This document shows positions 25,597-34,237 of a DNA stretch of 64,000 nt, piece after piece (the stretch's first letter is position 1; each line of letters opens with the position of its first letter). Under the pieces are notes generated by a model, which saw nothing but the letters and a program-made list of their open reading frames with translations, ran no database searches and was not told where the DNA came from. Made by a program: the position numbers and the translations under genes. Origin of the DNA: an uncultured bacterium (GTDB taxonomy: Bacteria > DUMJ01); assembly GCA_937958695.1 (NCBI GenBank), contig CALGNK010000013.1:34144-98143 (forward strand), in the 5' to 3' direction.

Positions 25597-26487
25597 CTAT
25601 CTTACCTCCAATTCTCTATAGAGTAAAGCTAGAGCTAATTTCCAATCACTATTACTCTCTTCTAGAGTCTTTATCTCCTGTATAAAGAAGAAACTTTCTA
25701 TAAGATTTTCTAGTCTATTCTCATTAATCATGCTTTTATAGCTTTTTGATATAATAAATCTTTCATCCCCCCCAGCTAGTCTTATAATACTATCTCTAAG
25801 AGAAATAGCAATTGTATCCAATACTGTATCTGGACTTTCTAGAGACTCTATATCTAGATAAGGAACAAGCCTTCTCTCTAAATTTCCTGCTTCAAAGATT
25901 TCTATAGCCTTTTCTACATTCCCTTCAGATAGATAACTTATCTCTAGTGCAGCGTCTTCTGGACATCCCCTTTCTACTAGTATAGAGAATATAATCTCTC
26001 TTCTGACAGGGGAAAAAGGAACAATCAAGGCTCTAGATACTATAGTCTTAAGGATATTTCCTAAGTCTCTTACCGTAAATATAAAGATAGTTGATGATGG
26101 GGGTTCTTCTAGGACTTTTAAGAGACTATTAGCTGAAGGTAGAGTAAGATTTTCTGCGTTTTCTATAACAAAAACTCTATATCTACCTGATATTGGAGAT
26201 AGAAACGCAATCTCTTTTAACTCTCTTGCCTGAGATATACCTATCGTCTCGTTGTTGATGAGCATAAAATCTGGATTTTTATTATTTATGATGCTCAGAC
26301 ATATATTACAACTTCTACAGGGTTTGTCTGTAGAAGTACAATTTAAAGTCATAGCGAACTCCTTGGCCATAGAGACCTTGCCAACCCCATTAGGTCCTAC
26401 AAAGAGAAAGAAATGTGGAATCTTCTCCTGTTTAATGGCATTTTCAAGTATTATTCTTGCTCTCCTTTGTCCTAGGATATCTTTCAT
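25597..26487 (-). CDS. holB: DNA polymerase III subunit delta'
   Basis: Clamp-loader AAA+ subunit, 296 residues. N-terminal VGPNGVGKVSMAKEFA P-loop region, then a zinc module with CTSTDKPCRSCNIC, followed by VFVIENAENLTLPSANSLLKVLEEPPSSTIFIF (Walker B/sensor region) and SRALIVPF, all standard for delta'. It overlaps darA by 4 nt and touches yaaT, reproducing the Firmicutes tmk-yaaQ-holB-yaaT order. Confidence 0.93.
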   Translation of the reverse strand: MKDILGQRRARIILENAIKQEKIPHFFLFVGPNGVGKVSMAKEFAMTLNCTSTDKPCRSCNICLSIINNKNPDFMLINNETIGISQARELKEIAFLSPISGRYRVFVIENAENLTLPSANSLLKVLEEPPSSTIFIFTVRDLGNILKTIVSRALIVPFSPVRREIIFSILVERGCPEDAALEISYLSEGNVEKAIEIFEAGNLERRLVPYLDIESLESPDTVLDTIAISLRDSIIRLAGGDERFIISKSYKSMINENRLENLIESFFFIQEIKTLEESNSDWKLALALLYRELEVR

Positions 26488-26816
26488 ACCTTCTCAAATC
26501 TATCTACATTAATGACAAAAATCGTAGCTCCACCTATCTGTACCTTTATAGGATATGGGATGAATCCTCCCATAGACTCTACCATACCAGGTGGGGTAGG
26601 GCTCATAAGTTTTTCTCTAGATTTACAGGTGCTCCTAACTATCCCTAGCACATCGTCTACAAGCTCATCATCAACTCCAACTAGTATAGTAGCATTTCCC
26701 TCTCTTAAGAATCCGCCTGTACTGGCTAATTTAGTTGCACCAAAACCTTCCTCTACTAGATTAGATATAAGAAGATCAGCATCGCTTGACTGTGTAATAA
26801 TAAGGATTAATTTCAC
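26484..26816 (-). CDS. darA: c-di-AMP receptor-like PII-family protein (DarA/PstA/YaaQ)
   Basis: 110-residue PII-like protein. MKLILIITQSSDADLLISNL at the start, FGATKLASTGGFLREGNATILVG (the phosphate/nucleotide-contacting strand-loop), REKLMSPTPP and GGATIFVINVDRFEKV match the CdAR family (PF06153), whose characterised trimeric members bind c-di-AMP. This suggests the organism makes c-di-AMP; a diadenylate cyclase is not in the window. The gene lies between an MscS channel and holB with an ATGA overlap into holB. Confidence 0.92.
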   Translation of the reverse strand: MKLILIITQSSDADLLISNLVEEGFGATKLASTGGFLREGNATILVGVDDELVDDVLGIVRSTCKSREKLMSPTPPGMVESMGGFIPYPIKVQIGGATIFVINVDRFEKV

Positions 26817-26829
26817 TCTACAACACCTC

Positions 26830-27597
26830 CTATACTATGCTTAGATTTATCTTCTCTACCCCCTCTTTTAGAGAGAGAAGGAAGAAAGGTTCTATCATAC
26901 GTTTTTTATGCGGAGAAATCTTGCAAGAAATAACTAACTTTACAGTAGAAGAATCGAATGCCTGTATACCTTCTATCTTTGGTACTTCTATTATGTCTTC
27001 TCTATACTTTTCGTTCATCTTTTTTTGAACATATCCTAGGACCTCTTCTATCTTTTCTAGAGATTCCTTATTATTTACACTTATTGTGTATGATAACCTT
27101 GTCCACTTATCAGTTAAATTAGCTACCTGTGTGATTGAGCTGTTTGGAATTATATATAAAGCTCCAGACTCATCTCTAACCCTAGTGGTCCTTAGAGTTA
27201 AGTCTTCAACCTTACCCTGAATTGCTCCTACTTTTATTTCATCACCGATATCATACTGATTCTCCAATATTATAAAAAATCCATTTATCATATCCCTTAT
27301 TAAATTTTGAGAACCAAAGCTTACTGCTAACCCTAATATTCCTGCTCCAGCTATAAATGGGCTAGGATCTATATTTAGTGCTCTTAAACTCCACACTACT
27401 GCAGATATGCTTATGATAACTCTGATAGTCCAAGTAATTAGAGACCCAAGAGTAATAATTCTTTGTTTATTATCTTTATAATGGGTAGATTTGTTTATCT
27501 CTGAAATAATAGATTTTCCTATTATATTAGCTAGATACCAAACAATTATAGAACCTGAGATTATTGATATAAGCCTTACTAAGACCCACAATTTCAT
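26830..27597 (-). CDS. MscS-family small-conductance mechanosensitive channel
   Basis: 255 residues with three to four hydrophobic helices in the first 110 residues; the pore-lining region IAGAGILGLAVSFGSQNLIRDMINGFFIILENQYDIGDEI and the beta domain YIIPNSSITQVANLT are MscS hallmarks. Releases solutes on hypo-osmotic shock. It overlaps tmk by 4 nt and precedes darA by 13 nt; MscS is not part of the usual tmk-holB block, so its position beside a c-di-AMP receptor is noted in the findings. Confidence 0.92.
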   Translation of the reverse strand: MKLWVLVRLISIISGSIIVWYLANIIGKSIISEINKSTHYKDNKQRIITLGSLITWTIRVIISISAVVWSLRALNIDPSPFIAGAGILGLAVSFGSQNLIRDMINGFFIILENQYDIGDEIKVGAIQGKVEDLTLRTTRVRDESGALYIIPNSSITQVANLTDKWTRLSYTISVNNKESLEKIEEVLGYVQKKMNEKYREDIIEVPKIEGIQAFDSSTVKLVISCKISPHKKRMIEPFFLLSLKEGVEKINLSIV

Positions 27598-28202
27598 CTT
27601 ATAACCCTCTTGAGCTCTTTTAATATTTCGCTAACGATTTCTTCTGGCTTCCTTGTTGCATCTAAAAGTAGATATCTCTCTTTATAGAACTCTGCTAGTT
27701 TTAGATAACCGTGTCTTACGTTTCTCTGAAGGGTTAATCCCTCTAGCTCTATTCTATCTTTTTTCTTATCTTTGAGCCGTTCAAGGCATATAAGAGGGTC
27801 TATATCTAGAAGAATAGTTAATTCTGGATACAGACCCATAATTGCAGGTCTATTTATCTCGTATATAAGCTTTAACGGCACTCCTTTACCATAACCCTGA
27901 TAAGCAAGAGAAGAATCGATATATCTTTCCGATATGACAAGGCTTCCATTTTTTAAAGCTGGAAGAATAACTTCTCTTACAAGAACAGCTCTACTTGTAG
28001 CATAGAGATAGACCTCTTCTATGGGCGATAAGGAATAGTTAGGGTCTAGTAGAAGACTCCTTATCCTTTCTCCAATAAGAGTTCCCCCCGGCTCTCTAAT
28101 TACTATAAAATCTAGACCCTTTTCTAATAGCCTTTCTTTTAAAAGAGAGATTACAGTGCTTTTACCACTACCATCTATTCCTTCCAAAGTAATAAAGGGC
28201 AT
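27594..28202 (-). CDS. tmk: Thymidylate kinase
   Basis: dTMP to dTDP kinase, 202 residues. P-loop LEGIDGSGKSTVIS at residues about 5-18, REPGGTLIGERIRSLLL, and the DR-motif region VISERYIDSSLAYQGYG are conserved; LID region LERLKDKKKDRIE. Its start shares one base with the stop of the upstream R3H ATPase gene (TAATG) and it overlaps the MscS gene by 4 nt. Confidence 0.96.
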   Translation of the reverse strand: MPFITLEGIDGSGKSTVISLLKERLLEKGLDFIVIREPGGTLIGERIRSLLLDPNYSLSPIEEVYLYATSRAVLVREVILPALKNGSLVISERYIDSSLAYQGYGKGVPLKLIYEINRPAIMGLYPELTILLDIDPLICLERLKDKKKDRIELEGLTLQRNVRHGYLKLAEFYKERYLLLDATRKPEEIVSEILKELKRVIR

Positions 28203-29710
28203 TATGGTAATATCCTTACTCTCCTATATGGTTCTTCTCCAATACTTTCAGAACGAAAATTATACCTCTCTATAATTTGGTGTTGTAACCTTCTAATCCT
28301 AGCATTTTGAGGCGCAAGCTCTACAGGTTCTAATGTCTCTAGGACCTTTCTTATCCCCTCATCTATCTCCTCTAAGATTTTGTTATATTCAGACTCTTCC
28401 TGCTCTTCTCCATTAAAATATCCTCTAAGGAAATTCTTCATCTGTACAAGGGTGTTACTCTTTATACTATATATAGGAATATTTCTATGGGCTTTGGCTA
28501 ATAATTTACTACCTTCTCTCTTTTCATGAGAAGATAGTGTGAGTATGAAATCTGCCTCGTCGAGCTTTTTAGTAATAAGTGCAGGGACATCCAGTTCTCT
28601 TATTGCCTTTTCTAATCTATTCCTACTTATACCAAATGGATACACTCTAAAATACTTATTATTCCTCTGAAATTCCTCTTCCATCTCCTCTTCGGTTGGT
28701 ATAGAAGCCTCTTCTATTACCTCATACCCATAATCTCTTCTAGTTCTAATCTCTGGCTTAGGAGAATAACCTCTTAACATATAGTCTATTACTTGGGCTA
28801 CATCGTGGTGAATAGCTAGTGTGTCTCGGTCTCTTATCTCTATAACAATGTCAAATGTGGGAGGAGCCTTTCTTTCTAATACAGTTTTTTGAGTTCCTCT
28901 CTTCTTTGCCTCTTCGTCACTTAAGGTTACCGCCTGTATGCCTCCAACAAGGTCTGAAAGGGTAGGATTTAATAGTATGTTTTCTAGATTTATTCCATGA
29001 GCTGTTCCTATAAGTTGAACACCTCTCTCTGCTATAGTTCTAGCTGCCTTAGCTTCTAGCTCTGTTCCTATCTCATCTATAACTATAACTTCAGGCATAT
29101 GATTCTCTACCGCCTCAATCATGACGTCATGCTGTCTTTCTGGAGAGGATACCTGCATCCTTCGTGCCCTTCCAATACCTGGGTGAGGAATATCTCCATC
29201 TCCTCCTATTTCATTAGATGTATCTACAACTACGACCCTTTTTTTGAATTCGTCACTTAGAATCCTTGCTATCTCTCTAAGCATAGTAGTCTTACCAACG
29301 CCAGGTTTTCCTAATAAGAGGATGCTTTTACCTGTCTCTATAACATCTCTTATAATATCTACCGTTCCATATACTGCTCTTCCAACCCTTAGTGTAAGTC
29401 CTATTATGTTTCCTCTCCTATTCCTTATACAAGAGATCCGGTGAAGGGTCTTAGGTATCCCTGCTCTGTTATTGCCATCGAAACTACCAACTTTCGAGAC
29501 AATGTAATTTATGTCTTCAATAGTTACAGGTTCGTTAGAAAGTAATACTCCCCTATTAGGGAACCTAGCTTCTGGCTCCCTACCTAAGTCGACTACAATC
29601 TCTATCAAGTCTTCCAATTCCTCCATATTAGAGACCTTTTCTTTGAGGAATGGAGGAAGTATGTCTAGTAACTCTTCTAGATTATCTGTTACTTGAATTC
29701 TTGGATTCAT
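28202..29710 (-). CDS. AAA ATPase with C-terminal R3H domain (Ycf45/SpoIIIAA-like)
   Basis: 502 residues from ATG 29710. Residues about 1-120 include the family N-terminus; an ATPase domain follows with Walker A LLLGKPGVGKTTMLREIA, DTSNEIGGDGDIPHPGIGRARRM and Walker B EVIVIDEIGTELEAKAARTIAERG. The C-terminus has an R3H single-stranded nucleic acid binding motif (RIRRLQHQIIERYNFRSES). This matches cyanobacterial/chloroplast Ycf45-like proteins of unknown role. The frame opens at TTG 29755, but ATG 29710 with GAGGT 12 nt upstream is the better start. In the same operon as tmk. Confidence 0.87.
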   Translation of the reverse strand: MNPRIQVTDNLEELLDILPPFLKEKVSNMEELEDLIEIVVDLGREPEARFPNRGVLLSNEPVTIEDINYIVSKVGSFDGNNRAGIPKTLHRISCIRNRRGNIIGLTLRVGRAVYGTVDIIRDVIETGKSILLLGKPGVGKTTMLREIARILSDEFKKRVVVVDTSNEIGGDGDIPHPGIGRARRMQVSSPERQHDVMIEAVENHMPEVIVIDEIGTELEAKAARTIAERGVQLIGTAHGINLENILLNPTLSDLVGGIQAVTLSDEEAKKRGTQKTVLERKAPPTFDIVIEIRDRDTLAIHHDVAQVIDYMLRGYSPKPEIRTRRDYGYEVIEEASIPTEEEMEEEFQRNNKYFRVYPFGISRNRLEKAIRELDVPALITKKLDEADFILTLSSHEKREGSKLLAKAHRNIPIYSIKSNTLVQMKNFLRGYFNGEEQEESEYNKILEEIDEGIRKVLETLEPVELAPQNARIRRLQHQIIERYNFRSESIGEEPYRRVRILP

Positions 29711-29767
29711 TTTGTATCTTCTACCTCTTTTTACAAAAATTATTTTCAGTATCAATTATATCATAAG

Positions 29768-30940
29768 TTATCTAAGATACATAGAACCTATAGCCTCTCC
29801 TGCTTCTTGTATAAGTGACTCATCTGCTACTAGCGCTACCCTTATAAAGCCCTCTCCATGCTTACCAAAACTGTCTCCAGGAGAGACTACTATATTTTTC
29901 CATTCTAAGAGCTTGTTAGAGAATTCCTGGGATGTATACCCTTCTGGGATTCGGAGCCATACATACATAGTCCCTTTAGGAACCTTTGGATAAACTCCAT
30001 ACTTGTTTAATGTGTTAATAAATATGTCTCTCCTACGCTTATAAGTTTCTACCGTTTTCTTCACTTCATCAAATGGTCCATTAAGAGCAGAGATGCAGGC
30101 ATACTGGATTGCTTCAAATACTCCATAGTCGATATAACTTTTAATCTGAGCTAATTTCGAGATAATCTCCTGATTTCCTACTACGTAGCCTGTTCTCCAG
30201 CCAGCCATATTGAATGTCTTAGAAAAAGAATTGAATTCTACAGCCCTATCTTTTGCTCCGTCTAATTCCAAGAGGCTAGGTGCCCTATACCCATCAAAGC
30301 ATATCTCTGAATAAGCTAGGTCGCTAACCAATATAAAATCGTACTTTTCCGCTAAATCTAATATGCTTCTATAGAAATCCTTATCTACCGTACTTGTAGT
30401 TGGATTGTGAGGAAAACTTACTATCATAAGCTTTGTTTTGTTAAGTACACTATTAGGTATCTCAGAAAGATCTGGGATAAAGTCATTCTCCTCTCTGAGA
30501 GGTAGAAAGAATACTTGCCCTCCAGCTATAAATGTTCCATTATAATGAGCAGGATAAGAAGGGTTCGTAGTAATAGTGTAGTCTCCAGGGTCTATATATG
30601 CTAATGCTAGATGTGATATCCCCTCTTTAGAACCTATAAGTGGAAGAACCTCTCTTTCTGGATCTATATCTACGTTAAACCTATTCTTATACCATAAGGA
30701 TATACTTTCTCTCAGCTTTGGTAGCCCTTTACTGTTTGGATATCTATGCGTTTCACTGTGATTACTTACCGCCTCTATTAATGCTTCTACTATATGTTTT
30801 GGTGTTGGCAGGTCTGGACTTCCCATACCTAGGTCTATTATTCTCTTTCCTTCAGCCTTTAATTTTAGTTTTTTTGCATCTTGTATAGAAAAAACATAAG
30901 GTGCCAATTGATTAAACCTTTTTGAAGGGTTTTTAGGCAT
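29768..30940 (-). CDS. Class I/II PLP aminotransferase (LL-DAP aminotransferase/AlaC-like)
   Basis: 390 residues, fold type I aminotransferase. IDLGMGSPDLPTPKHIVEAL near the N-terminus, SFPHNPTTSTVDK (conserved NPT), SDLAYSEICFDGY with the PLP-contacting Asp/Tyr, and the PLP lysine in FNSFSKTFNMAGWRTGYVVGN. This is the branch of DapL, AlaC and MalY-like aspartate/alanine aminotransferases; substrate cannot be fixed. It has its own strong promoter and is probably the first gene of the long minus-strand operon, with 57 nt to the R3H ATPase gene. Confidence 0.88.
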   Translation of the reverse strand: MPKNPSKRFNQLAPYVFSIQDAKKLKLKAEGKRIIDLGMGSPDLPTPKHIVEALIEAVSNHSETHRYPNSKGLPKLRESISLWYKNRFNVDIDPEREVLPLIGSKEGISHLALAYIDPGDYTITTNPSYPAHYNGTFIAGGQVFFLPLREENDFIPDLSEIPNSVLNKTKLMIVSFPHNPTTSTVDKDFYRSILDLAEKYDFILVSDLAYSEICFDGYRAPSLLELDGAKDRAVEFNSFSKTFNMAGWRTGYVVGNQEIISKLAQIKSYIDYGVFEAIQYACISALNGPFDEVKKTVETYKRRRDIFINTLNKYGVYPKVPKGTMYVWLRIPEGYTSQEFSNKLLEWKNIVVSPGDSFGKHGEGFIRVALVADESLIQEAGEAIGSMYLR

Positions 30941-31002
30941 AACTTAACTCCTCTCCTTTTCTCTCTAAGTTTTTATATTTACTTATAAAGGAATTTCTAT
31001 AT

Positions 31003-31031
31003 ATATAACAATGTCTTATAATCTCTGTCAA
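31003..31031 (-). promoter_or_regulatory. Promoter of the aminotransferase/tmk/holB operon
   Basis: Minus strand TTGACA (31031-31026), 17-nt spacer, TTATAT (31008-31003), about 65 nt before the aminotransferase ATG, in the divergent region facing the AraC-type regulator. Confidence 0.7.
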
Positions 31032-31135
31032 GGAGGTTCTGTTAGAATTAGGAGATAGTTTGCCCCTATTTTATAACATATCTAAAGAATTTGGGTTGAA
31101 TACATCCTTATATTGCTTTACTATATAGATAGATT

Positions 31136-32077
31136 ATGAGAAATTACAGGGGGACACTCCAGAATTATATAGAGTCTATCTCCAAGTTAAGTGGTATGGA
31201 GATATGTATATATGATCTCAATTATTTTACCTATAAGATTAACGAACTTTATATAAACTGGATTTTTAGGTCTCACAATTCTCCACTATGTATGCTGACT
31301 AAGCTTTCGAATGAAAGGCATAAAGATTGTGTAAGGATGGAGCATAATCGTTTAATAGATGCTTTTAATAGTAAGGAGAAATTTGTCATAGAACCTTGTC
31401 ACTGCGGTTTAGTTGATATTGTAGTTCCTATAACTTATGGTAATCACTTGATAGGTGGTATATTCCTAGGGCAAGTATTTATAGACAAATATCCTGATCT
31501 CTCTATATATGAAAGATATTTTGAAAATTATAATGATATAGACATCAAAGATATCTATAGAGTAGTAAAGGATGTACCTATCAAGTCATATAATGAACTG
31601 CTTTACTGGAAGGATATATGTAAGTTAATTGCCTCTTACATAGAGGAGAAGATAAATCTTTTTGAACTTAAAAAACAGCAAGAGGGAAAGAGTTACTATC
31701 TTTCTATCTTGGATACCTTACCAGTTCTATCAGCCCCAATGCAGAAGGCTGTAAATATCATAAGAAATAGAGCTATAAGAGGAATTACATTGCAACAGGT
31801 AGCCTCTGCTGTAGGATATAGTCCATCTCATTTTAGTAGAAGATTTAAACAGGAGATAGGGATGACCTTTTCTCAATGTCTTAAGACGCTGAAGATAGAA
31901 TTAGCTCAATATCTCTTAAAGGAATCTAACAAAAATATATGTGAGATCGCCTTTGAGGTTGGTTATAGTGATGTCCCTTCTTTTTTAAGAGCCTTTAAAG
32001 AGGTTACTGGAATGACACCCAAAGAGTGGATGATGCACCACGTCCCCATAAGACCGCATAGAGAAGATTCTATTTAG
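31136..32077 (+). CDS. AraC-family regulator with PocR-type sensor domain
   Basis: 313 residues. Residues about 10-175 form a PocR ligand-binding domain, shown by spaced cysteines (CMLTKLSNERHKDC, then PCHCGLVDIVVPITYGNHLIGGIFLGQVF). Residues about 205-305 form the two-helix-turn-helix AraC domain (TLQQVASAVGYSPSHFSRRFKQ and CEIAFEVGYSDVPSFLRAFKEVTGMTPKEW). PocR itself activates propanediol/B12 genes; PocR domains are thought to bind small organic ligands or hydrocarbons. It lies directly upstream of a binding-protein/UroD/FAD-oxidoreductase set, so it is probably their regulator. No good Shine-Dalgarno precedes the ATG; the mRNA could be almost leaderless. Confidence 0.88.
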   Translation: MRNYRGTLQNYIESISKLSGMEICIYDLNYFTYKINELYINWIFRSHNSPLCMLTKLSNERHKDCVRMEHNRLIDAFNSKEKFVIEPCHCGLVDIVVPITYGNHLIGGIFLGQVFIDKYPDLSIYERYFENYNDIDIKDIYRVVKDVPIKSYNELLYWKDICKLIASYIEEKINLFELKKQQEGKSYYLSILDTLPVLSAPMQKAVNIIRNRAIRGITLQQVASAVGYSPSHFSRRFKQEIGMTFSQCLKTLKIELAQYLLKESNKNICEIAFEVGYSDVPSFLRAFKEVTGMTPKEWMMHHVPIRPHREDSI

Positions 32078-32183
32078 CATATAGGGTTAGTTTTTTAGCA
32101 AGATCTGTTATTGAATTATGCCTATCTATAGGGTAGTCTATTATTAGAACATAGAATTTTAAGAAAAAGAGGAGGTGCTCTTT

Positions 32184-34163
32184 ATGTGTAGAATTTTTAG
32201 ATTTATTATTTTGTATCTTGTTATTTTTAGTTTACTGGTTGGGGTAATTCCAACAGTATTTGCTCAAAAGGAATCGCAGGGTGTAAAAGTCTATAACAGC
32301 CCAGCGGAGTATCAGAAAGCTACTGGGAGAAAGATAAGTAGATATAGCGAGTCGCCTATGCTGACGGAGCTAGTTAAGGCTAAAAAACTACCTCCGGTAG
32401 AAGAGAGGCTCCCTAAAAATCCAGTAGTGGTGGAACCGTTAGAGGAGATTGGACAGTACGGTGGGACGTGTTATATAGCAGTAACTGGAAGACACTATGC
32501 GCTTCTTTCCTATCTTGGAGGCCGTATAGCAGATATGGACCTTTTTCAGTATGATTTTAGTGGCACTAGGCTACTTCCAAACCTAGTTGAAAGATGGAAA
32601 GTTTCTAGGGATGCTAAGACTTATACTATTCGCTTTAGAGAAGGCTTAAAATGGTCTGATGGAGAACCATTCACCACTGATGATGTTATGTTCTGGTACA
32701 AAGAAGTTTTGACTAGCAAGGAGCTTAGTCCAACGCTTCCTGGTTGGATGAGGATGGGAGACAAGGTAGTAGAGATAAATCAGATAGACAAATACACTAT
32801 AGAGTTTAAATTACCAAATCCAAACGGTGTATTCCTATATAATATCCAGGGTTCCTTCCCTCTTTTACCGAAACACTATCTAAAACAGTTTCATCCAAAT
32901 TATACGCCTATAGATAAATTAAATGATATGGCTAAGAAGGCAGGTTTCGAGGCTTGGCATCAGTATTTCTGGGATAGGGCTAATGGTACCTATTATACAA
33001 ATCCGGACTGTCCAGTGCTTAGGATGTGGAAGGTTGTATCTATTACACCTAGTAGGGTTGTTGCAGAGAGAAATCCGTACTACTGGAAGGTAGATACTGA
33101 AGGTAATCAACTACCCTACATAGATAAAATAGTAATAGACATAGTATCTAACGCAGAGGTAGTAAAGATGAAGGCTATGGCAGGAGAACTTACACTTCAG
33201 ACATTCCATTTTTCATTAGCTGATTATCCATTACTAAAAGAAGGAGAAAAGAAGGGTGGATACAGGGTAATGTTATGGCCTTCTACAGGAGCTGATGCTG
33301 TCCTTATGATAAACCATACCTATAACGAGGATCCTGTTATAGCTAAGCTTTTGAATGATCCAAGATTTAAGAGGGCTCTATCTCTTGCAATAAATAGGGA
33401 TGAGATTAACCAGCTTTATGCATTAGGCCTTGCTAGGGCAACCCAATATTCTCCTTCAACTACTGATCCGGTATATGAGAAGAGATACTCAGAGGCGTAT
33501 GCAAAATTTGATCCTGTTTCAGCTAATAAACTGTTGGACTCTATTGGTTTAGGTAAAAGGGATAAGGATGGATTCCGATTAAGACCTGATGGAAAGAGGC
33601 TTAGTTTGTCTATTTTAGTAGCTACTGATTGGCCCATGCATTCGGATATATGTGAGATGTTGAGAAAATATTGGAAAGATATTGGCATAGATTTAATAAT
33701 TCAACCGACAAGTTTTGAACTTAGGAGTCAAAGAGTAGCTGCTAATGCTCATCAGATTGTTATATGGAAGATAGATGTCTTATTCTATCCTCACTATATA
33801 AATCTAGCCCGTGGTGCTATGAGTGCTTTTAGTGAGGCTCCAGATGCAGTTGGACCACTATGGAGAGATTGGGAGCTCTCTGGTGGTAAGAGTGGAGTAA
33901 AACATCCAGATGATTGGTTTAAAGTTAAAGAATATCTAGAAAAGGCAGCTGCTTCATCTAGTGAGAAGGAAAGGGTACTCTATGCAAAGAAGATGTGGGA
34001 TTTATATATCAAGAATCTCTGGAGTATTGGTGTCTTACAGCAATTACCTATACCTATAGTGGCAAAAGATAATCTCCGAAACGTTCCTAATAATTTGCCT
34101 AATAGTTGGACTATAAGAACTCCGGTTAATGGATCTGTAGAACAGTTCTTTATAAAACAGTAG
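32184..34163 (+). CDS. Large family-5 extracytoplasmic substrate-binding protein
   Basis: 659 residues. Sec signal peptide at residues 1-28 (two Arg, hydrophobic core, VFAQ cleavage site), no lipobox. The mature protein is SBP_bac_5: SRDAKTYTIRFREGLKWSDGEPFTTDDVMFW, DKYTIEFKLPNPNG, and RFKRALSLAINRDEINQLYALG are typical. The N-terminal extension and about 660-residue length are like the large peptide/oligosaccharide binding proteins of thermophiles. The ATG at 32184 has GAGGAGGT 7-8 nt upstream (GTG 32175 lies inside that site). No permease or ATPase adjoins it; the opp set at 15964-20517 lacks such a protein. Confidence 0.9.
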   Translation: MCRIFRFIILYLVIFSLLVGVIPTVFAQKESQGVKVYNSPAEYQKATGRKISRYSESPMLTELVKAKKLPPVEERLPKNPVVVEPLEEIGQYGGTCYIAVTGRHYALLSYLGGRIADMDLFQYDFSGTRLLPNLVERWKVSRDAKTYTIRFREGLKWSDGEPFTTDDVMFWYKEVLTSKELSPTLPGWMRMGDKVVEINQIDKYTIEFKLPNPNGVFLYNIQGSFPLLPKHYLKQFHPNYTPIDKLNDMAKKAGFEAWHQYFWDRANGTYYTNPDCPVLRMWKVVSITPSRVVAERNPYYWKVDTEGNQLPYIDKIVIDIVSNAEVVKMKAMAGELTLQTFHFSLADYPLLKEGEKKGGYRVMLWPSTGADAVLMINHTYNEDPVIAKLLNDPRFKRALSLAINRDEINQLYALGLARATQYSPSTTDPVYEKRYSEAYAKFDPVSANKLLDSIGLGKRDKDGFRLRPDGKRLSLSILVATDWPMHSDICEMLRKYWKDIGIDLIIQPTSFELRSQRVAANAHQIVIWKIDVLFYPHYINLARGAMSAFSEAPDAVGPLWRDWELSGGKSGVKHPDDWFKVKEYLEKAAASSSEKERVLYAKKMWDLYIKNLWSIGVLQQLPIPIVAKDNLRNVPNNLPNSWTIRTPVNGSVEQFFIKQ

Positions 34164-34168
34164 TGAGT

Positions 34169-34214
34169 TTAGGGTGACAAGTGATAGGGATCTGCTTATC
34201 CCTTGTCACCCTAA
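34169..34214 (+). terminator. Long hairpin between the SBP and UroD-like genes
   Basis: An imperfect 18-bp inverted repeat: 13 or 14 pairs TTAGGGTGACAAG/CTTGTCACCCTAA, one mismatch, then GATA/TATC, 10-nt loop, followed by TTATTTTA. It starts 6 nt after the SBP stop. A hairpin here can stabilise the SBP mRNA or partly terminate, lowering expression of the downstream genes. Confidence 0.6.
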
Positions 34215-34237
34215 TTATTTTACAGTTGGAGTCTGAC

